A DNA stretch of 32,291 nt from positions 1 through 32,291 of the forward strand of contig CAKSRS010000028.1 of assembly GCA_934487205.1 (NCBI GenBank), read 5' to 3'. The position numbers were made by a program, and so were the translations under genes. The DNA comes from an uncultured Clostridia bacterium. GTDB taxonomy: Bacteria > Bacillota > Clostridia > UBA1381. The notes under the pieces are model-generated. The model saw only the letters and a program-made list of their open reading frames with translations. It was not told where the DNA came from and made no database searches. Below are positions 22,479-30,700 of this stretch, piece by piece. Position 1 is the stretch's first letter, and every line of letters begins with the position of its first letter.

Positions 22479-24377
22479 ATGAAAGGTAACAAAATTTTGG
22501 CGGGCATATTGTCTGCCGCAATGGTTCTCGCCACAATGGCAGTCCCCGCATTTGCAGAAGATGAAAATTATATTACGGTAAATGATGACGATGCTACCAC
22601 ATACACCACATTTTCTGCTGCAAGAGACGCTGCAAGCAATAAAGGTTATACGGAAGTAACTTACAAGATTCACGGTAAAGTTGTTGCAGACAAAGGAGTA
22701 GACGCAACAAGTAATGTATGGTTGAGTCTTATCGACGGAAACGATACAGATGTAAAAACGATTAACTTTGTCGGAGCAGACCAAAATGCAGAACTTAATA
22801 TAAGTCAGCACAGAGTCATTTTGGCTTTAAACAATGAAAAAGCATCAGCTGATGTGAATTTCTCAAAACTTACGCTTTCAAAATCAGAATGTAATGGAGA
22901 TGTATATGACCTCGGACATTCAACAAAATATTTCACGACATGGCTCCGTTGCCCTGATGCAGCCAACCGCACCGTAACATATACAGAGTGTACATTTACT
23001 AACGGCAGCTGTAACAACCAGTACGGAAAAACAATATATAAAAACTGTACATTCAAAAACAGCGCAAATTATTGTCTGTGGGTTTATACGGCGTTAAAAG
23101 ATGACAATACTTCAACAGGTGCAGTTGAAGTGACCGGCGGTACAATGGACGGACTTAAAGGTGTAAAAGCATATACAGAAAATGCTACCGGCAATGCAAA
23201 AACGGATATAACATTAGACAGCGTGAAAATCAAATCAGAAAACAAGCCTGCAGTTGTTGCATCTATCGCGGGAAATATCACGCTCAAAGATGTAGATACA
23301 ACGGAATGTACTAAAGGCATTATTTGTGCTGATTTTGCACCGAATCTCAATCAAAAGACATTGGCTGACATAACAGTTAATGGCAAAAAGCTTGAGTTCC
23401 TCTATTGTGTAGACAACAAAGATTATTACACAACAAAACAAGATGCAGAAACAGCAGCGGGCACAACAAAAACAATAAAATCCTATGTTGCCAGAATTGG
23501 CGGCACATATTATGAAACTTTTGCCAATGCAGTAGCATCAGCGAAAACAGGCGAAACCGTTACACTTCTTTGCGATGCAAGCGGAAACGGCATTCAAATT
23601 CCAAGCGGTTCAGACCTTACACTTGACTTAAATGGTAAAACATACACCATTGACGGTGCATTGGTTGGTTCGTCAGGTACTGTTTCACAAGCTTTCCAGC
23701 TTTTGAAAGATAGTAACATCACTATACAAAACGGTACAATCACAAGTAAAAAAGCGCTTATGCTCGTACAGAACTACAGTAATCTGACACTTGACAATGT
23801 AACACTCGATGGTACAGAACTTCCGGCACAAGAGCCATATACACTTTCAAATAACAATGGTAATGTTACAATCAAAAACTCTACCATTATAGGTTCAGCA
23901 AGAGGTTTTGCGTTTGACGTATGTGACTTTGATTCCTATAAAGGCGCAACCGTTACGGTTCAAGACAGCACAATTAATGGTCTTGTCGAAATTTCTAACC
24001 CCAACGGCGGAGAAATGAACAGTAAACTCGTATACGGTGGAAACAACTACAGCACTGTAGGTAAATATTACATTACTGCAGACGGCGTAAAAGCAGTTTC
24101 AAACAATGCAAAAATAACCGGAACAACAGCCACAGCAGATACCACAGATAACTCAAAGGCAACAGGTTTCTTGTCCACAATCGCACCTGCAGCCACAGGC
24201 GAAACTATAAACGCGTCGGGAATTTTCTGGACAGTAACAGGTAACGGCGAAACACGCAGAACCGATATATTTGATTTGTCTAATATTGAGTCGTCAGGTT
24301 CAATGACAATAGGACTTATCATAAACGGATTACATGATGCAAACGCAAAAGCAGTTGCCAACGTTCTTGCAAAATAA
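22479..24377 (+). CDS. Secreted beta-helix (pectate-lyase-like adhesive) protein
   Basis: 632 residues. Signal peptide 1-26 (Lys-rich start, hydrophobic core, cleavage after AFA, mature EDENY). The remainder is Thr/Asn/Gly-rich with repeated short strands such as 'NVTIKNSTI', 'NITIQNGTI' and 'NLTLDNVTLDG', typical of right-handed parallel beta-helices. Around residue 338 'YVARIGGTYYETFANAVASAKTGETVTLL' is the unit that opens many Bacillota adhesin-like beta-helix domains; a degenerate version ('YTTFSAARDAASNKGYTEVTYKI') opens the N-terminal half, giving two helix domains. No LPXTG, SLH or membrane anchor is seen, so it may be released or bound non-covalently. AT-richer composition than neighbouring genes suggests separate acquisition. 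Likely phase-variable through the upstream switch. Confidence 0.85.
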   Translation: MKGNKILAGILSAAMVLATMAVPAFAEDENYITVNDDDATTYTTFSAARDAASNKGYTEVTYKIHGKVVADKGVDATSNVWLSLIDGNDTDVKTINFVGADQNAELNISQHRVILALNNEKASADVNFSKLTLSKSECNGDVYDLGHSTKYFTTWLRCPDAANRTVTYTECTFTNGSCNNQYGKTIYKNCTFKNSANYCLWVYTALKDDNTSTGAVEVTGGTMDGLKGVKAYTENATGNAKTDITLDSVKIKSENKPAVVASIAGNITLKDVDTTECTKGIICADFAPNLNQKTLADITVNGKKLEFLYCVDNKDYYTTKQDAETAAGTTKTIKSYVARIGGTYYETFANAVASAKTGETVTLLCDASGNGIQIPSGSDLTLDLNGKTYTIDGALVGSSGTVSQAFQLLKDSNITIQNGTITSKKALMLVQNYSNLTLDNVTLDGTELPAQEPYTLSNNNGNVTIKNSTIIGSARGFAFDVCDFDSYKGATVTVQDSTINGLVEISNPNGGEMNSKLVYGGNNYSTVGKYYITADGVKAVSNNAKITGTTATADTTDNSKATGFLSTIAPAATGETINASGIFWTVTGNGETRRTDIFDLSNIESSGSMTIGLIINGLHDANAKAVANVLAK

Positions 24378-24398
24378 TCAAGAAGGAGGATTATAATT

Positions 24399-24581
24399 AT
24401 GAAAAAATATATCATGCCCGAAATGAAAATTTCAAAATTCATGGCAGAAGAAATCATCATGACAAGTACCATAAGCAATAATGCGGTAGATAGTGTTAAG
24501 AGTCAGTTGAACCAGAGCGCCGGCGAGGGAACAAAAGTATCAAACTTCTATACAACTAACTGGGATTCAATGATGAAATAA
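24399..24581 (+). CDS. 60-residue peptide in phase-variable operon
   Basis: 60 residues with a strong SD (AAGGAGG) 21 nt after the beta-helix stop. The N-terminus MKKYIMPEMKISKFMAEEII followed by MTS resembles a common but uncharacterised class of short Clostridia proteins starting MKKY-x-x-P with a mid-peptide 'I-[IV]-x-[TA]-S' step. The C-terminal half is Asn/Ser/Thr-rich, ending in 'NFYTTNWDSMMK'. It lacks a signal peptide and cysteines. The layout, a conserved-looking leader then a variable polar core, could be that of a precursor peptide, but no modifying enzyme or exporter gene is nearby. Function unknown. Confidence 0.72.
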   Translation: MKKYIMPEMKISKFMAEEIIMTSTISNNAVDSVKSQLNQSAGEGTKVSNFYTTNWDSMMK

Positions 24582-24593
24582 TCATCGATACAT

Positions 24594-24794
24594 ATGTTAC
24601 TATCGCAAATATTGAAATGGGTTAATACGCATAAAGGAAGACTGATTAAACAGCCGCTTTGTCCGCATTGCCGCGTTGGACAAATGACGGTGCTGCAAGA
24701 CAGCCGATCCACGCATTGCCCGTATATTGCATGTTATAATGTCAGGAATAATAAGTGCAAATATTATTCCCCGCTTTCCGACGAAAGCAAATAA
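24594..24794 (+). CDS. Zinc-ribbon-like small protein
   Basis: 66 residues, basic, with Cys23-x2-Cys26, then Cys42-x4-Cys47 and Cys55: a plausible zinc ribbon of the type found at topoisomerase C-termini. It starts 12 nt after the peptide gene stop, without an obvious SD, so expression may depend on coupling. A strong terminator follows 35 nt after its stop, placing it last in the switchable operon. It could also be a fragment of a longer ancestral gene. No specific function is recognised. Confidence 0.5.
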   Translation: MLLSQILKWVNTHKGRLIKQPLCPHCRVGQMTVLQDSRSTHCPYIACYNVRNNKCKYYSPLSDESK

Positions 24795-24829
24795 AACGCG
24801 GCATGGAAACTTTCCACCTTCCATACGTT

Positions 24830-24873
24830 AACAGGACGGGACATCATGTTGTCCCGTCCTGTTCTTTTGTTAT
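24830..24873 (+). terminator. Strong terminator of phase-variable operon
   Basis: Perfect 14-bp stem AACAGGACGGGACA / TGTCCCGTCCTGTT (24830-24843 with 24850-24863), 6-nt loop TCATGT, followed by CTTTTGTTATC. It marks the end of the beta-helix/peptide/zinc-ribbon operon. Confidence 0.92.
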
Positions 24874-24965
24874 CTTTTCTTCTGCCGCCTTTAGAAGGGG
24901 CAGAATGATAAACTGTACATTTTTTTCAGTCAACTTTAGGGGCAAATGAATTTTTTTCGGCACCC

Positions 24966-25715
24966 CTACCTCAAATTCATGTGGATTGCGGTATGCTTGT
25001 TGCGAAATTCAGTCGGCGAAATTTTTTCATGATACTTGAAAAAATTAATCATAGCCGACGATTCGGAAAAACCGCATGCCGCGGCAATTTCCTTAACGGA
25101 GTAATCGGTGTTAACGAGGAAATCCTTAATTTTGTCGGCTAAAAGTCCGTCGATTATGCGCTTAAGGCGCACACCGCGCTCGCGCCGCATAATGCGCGAA
25201 ATGTGTTCGGCATTGTAACCGAAATGCGCGGCGGTTTTGTTTACGGTGAGCGACGCGCCGGCGTTAATTCTGACCCACTCATAAACATCGCACGCAAGCT
25301 TTTTATTCGTGCCGTTTTGTTTGTGCATGCGGATATTCAGCAAAATATGCTCGCACAAAATCCGCAGAGCGTCGGAATCCCTTTGCGGGGCGTTGTCATA
25401 GTCCATGAGCTCGCGGAACAGCCACCCGCCCGAAAAGTGTTCCGCCTTGCCGCACATATCATCGGGGATTTCGGCGAATATATGCACCCAATAAAACGCC
25501 GTATCGCCCGTGCTTTTTTCAAATCCGCCGTGCACGACATGCGGTTTCAGCAAAATAAGGTCGCCCTTGCATAAGTCATATTTCTCCCCGCCCTCATACA
25601 AATGCACCGTACCCTTTGTAACATAGATTATCTCATATGTGCGCTCACACCGTGTCGGGTGAATCCATTCCTTGTCGGCGGTAAACAATCCCATGCCTCC
25701 GAATTTAATATCCAT
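24966..25715 (-). CDS. AraC-family transcriptional regulator
   Basis: 249 residues. Residues 8-90 are the cupin sugar-sensing domain ('TYEIIYVTKGTVHLYEGGEKYDLCKGDLILLKPHVVHGG'). Residues 145-243 are the double helix-turn-helix AraC DNA-binding domain ('LTVNKTAAHFGYNAEHISRIMRRERG', 'YSVKEIAAACGFSESSAMINFFKYHEKISPTEFR'). It is divergent from the GH127 gene with 101 bp between starts, the usual arrangement for a regulator that activates a glycan enzyme in response to its sugar product. The ribosome site is weak. Confidence 0.92.
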   Translation of the reverse strand: MDIKFGGMGLFTADKEWIHPTRCERTYEIIYVTKGTVHLYEGGEKYDLCKGDLILLKPHVVHGGFEKSTGDTAFYWVHIFAEIPDDMCGKAEHFSGGWLFRELMDYDNAPQRDSDALRILCEHILLNIRMHKQNGTNKKLACDVYEWVRINAGASLTVNKTAAHFGYNAEHISRIMRRERGVRLKRIIDGLLADKIKDFLVNTDYSVKEIAAACGFSESSAMINFFKYHEKISPTEFRNKHTAIHMNLR

Positions 25716-25752
25716 AAGTCTGATTTTCTCACTTTTAATCTGATTTTCCGTA

Positions 25753-25781
25753 TTGAAATACCGATAATAATATTATACAAT
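25753..25781 (+). promoter_or_regulatory. GH127 gene promoter
   Basis: TTGAAA (25753-25758), 17-bp spacer, TACAAT (25776-25781), in the 101-bp divergent region; an AAGGAGA ribosome site precedes the ATG at 25817. The fair -35 leaves room for AraC activation. Confidence 0.6.
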
Positions 25782-25816
25782 ATTTACAGAAAAAGTCAAT
25801 AAAAAGGAGAGATTTT

Positions 25817-27616
25817 ATGAGTTTACCGCAGTTAACCGAAGTCGCGCTGACGGGCGGATTTTGGAAAGAGAAATATGAATTAAATCTGAAAACCACACTT
25901 GACGCCGTATGGAACAGGTTTTGTGAGACAGGCAGAATAGACGCATTCAAATGCGATTGGAAAGAGGGCATGGAAAACAAGCCGCACTTTTTTTGGGATT
26001 CGGACGTAGCGAAATGGATAGAGGGCGCGGCGTATATTCTTGCCCTCCGCGAGGACAAGGATTTACGGGGCAAAATCGAAATGCTGGTTGACAGAATAGA
26101 GCAAAATCAGCATGAGTGCGGATATTTTAACATATACTTCACCGCGGTCGAGCCGGAAAACCGCTGGAAAATGCGTGGCTGTCACGAGTTATACTGCGCC
26201 GGGCATCTTATCGAGGCGGCGGTTGCGTATCATGACGCATGCGGCGACGATAGATTTTTAAATCTGATGAAAAAATATGCCGATTACATTTATAAAGTAT
26301 TTGTTGAGGAAAAGTCGGCGGCATTTAAAACTCCGGGGCATGAGGAGATAGAGCTTGCGCTGTTCCGCCTTTACAGATGTACGTCGGAAAAGCGTTATCT
26401 TGACCTGGCGATGTATTTTCTGAACACGCGCGGAAAGGACAGCGAAACAAAAAAATACATGCAAGACCACCTCCCCGTACGCAAGCAATACACGGCAGAG
26501 GGGCACAGCGTGCGCGCGCTGTATCTGTACAGCGCCATGGCGGACGCGGCGGCGGAAACCGGTGACGCGGAAATGTTAAAAGCGTGCGACGCGCTTTTTG
26601 ACGACATCACCAAGCGCAAAATGTATATCACGGGCGGACTCGGCTCGACGTACATAGGCGAAGCGTTCACATTGCCGTACGACCTGCCCAACGACACCGC
26701 CTATGCGGAAACATGCGCGTCCATCGCAATGATTTTGTTCTGCGTGCGAATGGGCGAAATCCGCCGCGACGCGAAGTATCACGACATAACAGAAAAGGAA
26801 TTGTATAACGGCATGCTCTCGGGGCTTTCGCTGAGCGGAAAGGCATTTTTTTACGAAAATCCGCTTGAAATAAACCTTGCCGACCACGTACGTCTTGACG
26901 AAGATTTTGACAAGGACTGCTATTCCAAAAACCGCCTTCCGATAACGCAGCGTAAGGAAGTTTTCGACTGCTCATGCTGTCCGCCGAACATTAACCGCAC
27001 GCTTGCAAGCCTTCCGCGGTACATTTATTCGGTCGACGGAAAAACGGTGTATATCAATCAGTTTGCCGAAAGCACGCTCGCATGCGGCGGAATTTGCGTC
27101 ACGCAAAAGACGAACTATCCGCATACGGGAAAAATCAGCGTAACGGTTACGGGCGCAGAAAAGGTTATGTTCCGCATACCGGATTGGTGCAAAAATTACA
27201 AAATTTCATGCGAATACACCATTGAAAACGGCTATGCAAAAATAACGGCGGACGAATTTGACGTCGAGCTTGACATGACGCCGAAATTCATAACGGCAAA
27301 TCCGCATGTTGCGGCAGATGCGGGAAAAACAGCCGTCATGCGCGGGCCGGTGGTATATTGTGCGGAAGGCATTGATAACGGTGCGGACTTGCATAATTTT
27401 TATATCGACACCTCCAAAACGCCCGTATGCGAAGAAAGTGAATTTTTCTCATTGCCGATACTGAAATCCGCGGCATACAGGCGCAAAAATACCGACGAAT
27501 TGTACTGCGAACTCGGCGGCGAACAGGAACTCACGGAAATCACGCTTATCCCGTACAACGGATTTGCAAACCGCGGCGACTCGGACATGCGTGTATGGCT
27601 GAATTACGTTAAATAA
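25817..27616 (+). CDS. GH127 beta-L-arabinofuranosidase
   Basis: 599 residues. By analogy with the Bifidobacterium enzyme HypBA1 (zinc site Glu338, Cys340, Cys417, Cys418; Cys417 nucleophile), this protein has Glu298-x-Cys300 (AYAETC) and Cys387-Cys388 (CSCCPPN). Glu282 (GEAF) lies 16 residues before the zinc Glu, matching the acid/base Glu322 of HypBA1. An N-terminal (alpha/alpha)6 barrel is followed by beta-sandwich regions from about residue 400. It releases beta-linked L-arabinofuranose from plant glycopeptides or arabinans. No signal peptide, so it acts on imported oligosaccharides in the cytoplasm. No transporter gene is adjacent. Alternative activities within the DUF1680 superfamily are possible. 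Confidence 0.92.
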   Translation: MSLPQLTEVALTGGFWKEKYELNLKTTLDAVWNRFCETGRIDAFKCDWKEGMENKPHFFWDSDVAKWIEGAAYILALREDKDLRGKIEMLVDRIEQNQHECGYFNIYFTAVEPENRWKMRGCHELYCAGHLIEAAVAYHDACGDDRFLNLMKKYADYIYKVFVEEKSAAFKTPGHEEIELALFRLYRCTSEKRYLDLAMYFLNTRGKDSETKKYMQDHLPVRKQYTAEGHSVRALYLYSAMADAAAETGDAEMLKACDALFDDITKRKMYITGGLGSTYIGEAFTLPYDLPNDTAYAETCASIAMILFCVRMGEIRRDAKYHDITEKELYNGMLSGLSLSGKAFFYENPLEINLADHVRLDEDFDKDCYSKNRLPITQRKEVFDCSCCPPNINRTLASLPRYIYSVDGKTVYINQFAESTLACGGICVTQKTNYPHTGKISVTVTGAEKVMFRIPDWCKNYKISCEYTIENGYAKITADEFDVELDMTPKFITANPHVAADAGKTAVMRGPVVYCAEGIDNGADLHNFYIDTSKTPVCEESEFFSLPILKSAAYRRKNTDELYCELGGEQELTEITLIPYNGFANRGDSDMRVWLNYVK

Positions 27617-27640
27617 ATATCCCCCGCACAGCGGGTCAGA

Positions 27641-27677
27641 TTACAGACACCCCCGAAAACGGCAGGTTTGTCTGTAA
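27641..27677 (+). other. Stem-loop after GH127 gene
   Basis: TTACAGACA (27641-27649) pairs with TGTCTGTAA (27669-27677) around a 19-nt loop. It has no T-run, so it is probably an mRNA 3' structure rather than a terminator. Confidence 0.45.
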
Positions 27678-27680
27678 TAA

Positions 27681-27710
27681 AAAATCAGGCGGTTTTCCGC
27701 CTGATTTTTT
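27681..27710. terminator. Bidirectional terminator between convergent genes
   Basis: Perfect 12-bp stem AAAATCAGGCGG / CCGCCTGATTTT with a TTTT loop; A and T runs on both sides let it serve both the GH127 gene and the leftward fibronectin-domain gene, whose stop codon abuts it. Confidence 0.9.
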
Positions 27711-30700
27711 ATTTAATGCCAATTGATTTGCTCCCGCACATGGGGCGCATATTTTTTGTGTTTTCCAGCAGCATGATTTTAGCGCTTGTGCCGCTGCCGT
27801 TAACGGGTACGGTAATTTTCCCGTCGGTCAGGCTTGCGGCGGTGATTTCCTTCAGCGAAACGCCTGAAAGCGCTCCTTTTTCATTATACAGCGCAATGCA
27901 CAGAGTAACCCCGAGCGATTCCGGCAAATCAAGATTAACCGAAATCCCGTCCGACGTCTGTTCGGCAGAATTAATCTTCACCGCATTGCCGACAATTATT
28001 TTTACCTTCTTCTCATACGTTGTGTTTCTATACTCGTCGCATGCCGTCACGGTCGCGTCATATGTTCCGTCGGGGAGATTTTCCGCGATAATGCGGCGGC
28101 TGTCCTTATCCCATGTTACAGCCTTATCCGACGCCGTCATGTTCCAATCCACCCTGTCGCTGTAGTCATGTTCTTCAGCTATGGGCTTACCCGTTTCATC
28201 TTCCCAATAGTAGGTTCTCACCCACCGATACGGTTCGCTTTGGAATTTATCGGTACCGCTCGGCACGGCAAGAATACTTTCGCCCATCAGCTCAGTCCCA
28301 AAATCCACATATATGCTCTTGCACGTTTTACCCACAGAGTTAACCGCATAAACGTAAACATAACAATAACTATCCTTCAATGATGTATAGTCAATGTCAA
28401 ATGATGTTACATCTGCCGGGAATCTTATCGGCTCGCCGTCATCGTCGAGAGAAAGTTCATAATAAAGTATCGGCTTGCCGCCGTCATCTTCCACCGACCA
28501 GTCAATGCGAAGGTTATCCTCGCTGACGGTGGCATTAATTATCGGCTCCGACGGTTCATCGGGCACATTTTCATCGGGCGTGCACTTGAAATACTGCGTT
28601 GTGCGCATAGGCATGTTGTCATTATCAAGGCATTGTGACGAAATCGCGACGGTATATTCCTTTCCGTTTTCATAATACTGATTTGTTCTTTCACCGTTGC
28701 TGAAACTCTGCCAACTTCCGCCGTTTATACTGTATTCCATGCGGTACATATTCTGATAAGCCTCGCCGTACAGCTGCATACTGTTGTTGCGCGGCTTAAC
28801 CTGTACATTCATTATAGGTCTCGGCGCTGTTTCGCGCGGCTTTCTGCTTGATGCGGATACAGACGGGCCCGCGCCCTCGCCGTCTACGGCGCGCACCGAT
28901 ACCGTGTATTTACGTTCATTTTCAAGTCCCGTAAAAATCCGGCGCAGCGTATCGCCGAAAACTATCGGCTCGATAGCCTGCCATTCGCCGTCGTCAAGGC
29001 GGACTTCATACGACACCGCTCCGCCCATGTTCGGCTCAACAGGTTTCCACACAAGTTCCAGCTGTTCGTACCCCGGAATAAGTCCGTTTACAATTTTCGG
29101 GAAATCATCCACAAGCTCGGGCGCGGCAAGACTGTTCGGCACAGTTTGGTAAGTATGCGCAGCGTCGCCGTCACCGGCGGAATTTACGGCGCATACGGCA
29201 AAATCATATGTCTGATTTGCAACAAGACCCGTAAACGTATATTCCATATTTTCGCCGGCATCGGTCCAGTTAATTCCGCCATCTTTGGAAACCTTATATC
29301 CCGTTATATCGGTATTTCCCGTCGCGCCGGGAAGATTCCACGAAAGCTTAGCCTGTTTATAACTCATTTCCGCCGTCAGTTTTTTCGGGCGCGACGGCTT
29401 TATCACTTTCAGCGATGGAACCGCCGTCCTTATCGCATCTTCCGAATAAGAGCTGTAACGGTTCAACGTGCGCGTGTCAATCAAAACCTCATATTCTTTA
29501 TCATTTGTAAGATTTTGGAAGGTATATTCGTTTTCATTATCTTTGTCATCGCGGTAGCACCAACCGTTAGTCAAATAGTCGTTTCCGACACGCAGCCATA
29601 TCTGATATGACTTAAACAGAATATCCTCAAAATCAACATGCTCGTTTTCGCCCCAGTAGCTCGGTTCGTCCCACGTTACGGTTATTTTTCCATCCTCGGG
29701 ATATACCTTCATATTCCGAACGGGGTCAGGGTTATTCTCGGCATAGCCCACCTCAAATTCAAACCAAACCGGAATACTTTCGCCGCATACGTTTACTGCC
29801 TTAATTCCGATAACATAAGTATTCCCGACGTTTAATTCATCTTTGACCGTCAAAGTAAACAGCGTACCCGACTGCGCTCTGATTCCGCTCTTTTTCCAAA
29901 TCATTTCGCCGTCCGACGTGTAATTTTCATGGTCTCTGATTGTATAGAGATAATCGGTTATTGCCTCGCCGCCGTCGTCTGACGGGGCATATACATCAAG
30001 CTTTATAGGATTTACAAGCTTGTGCATATTGCCGCTGAATTTCGGTGCGCCGGGCAAAGTCGGCTCGGTTACGGTATAAGTCAGCGTAACATATGCCGCC
30101 GTTTCACGGTTTGCAATAGTTAGCGTATCGGTATGTGTTCCGACAGAAAGTCCCGTTTTCGGCGCAGCCATGACGGTTGCCGAGTCACCCAGTGTCCCCT
30201 GCGGCGCAAGCGACGTTGACGAAAGCTGCTGCGTTACGGTAAACGGACTGTTCTCGCCCAAGCTTGCCGTAAATCCGTCAAGCTTTTCGGTGTGAATACT
30301 GCTTACCGTTATTGCCTGTGCGCTTGCCGACGGCGTTCCGTCCACCTTATCATAGCGCACGCTGCCGAAATCCACGTCGGTTTTGTCCGCCGTAATCCAC
30401 GTCGGCGCCTCGTACGGCGTAACAGTTACCGTAAATACATTCGAAAGCACACCGCCGACGTTAAGCCGCAAGTCATAACTGCCCGGCTTAACATTGCCGT
30501 TAATCACGACATCAAAATCGTACGGCGCGGAAGAACCGATGTTAGTTCCGCCGGTGTTAAGGCTCATGCCGAAGGGTGCACCCTCAAGCGCGGTGTATGC
30601 CTCACGCGTCAAACCTTCCGCCGTTACGGTAAACGGCGCTTTGTTTATATAACCTTTAGTCGCGGGTCCCACCTGGCTGATTTCTGCCGATTCCGGCGAA

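Noticed and set aside
22595..22603. Copy of the 9-bp inversion-site arm (TACCACATA) in the beta-helix coding region
   Set aside because: Only one arm, no opposed partner or core; a nine-base match is plausible by chance in this window and it encodes an ordinary Thr/Tyr stretch.
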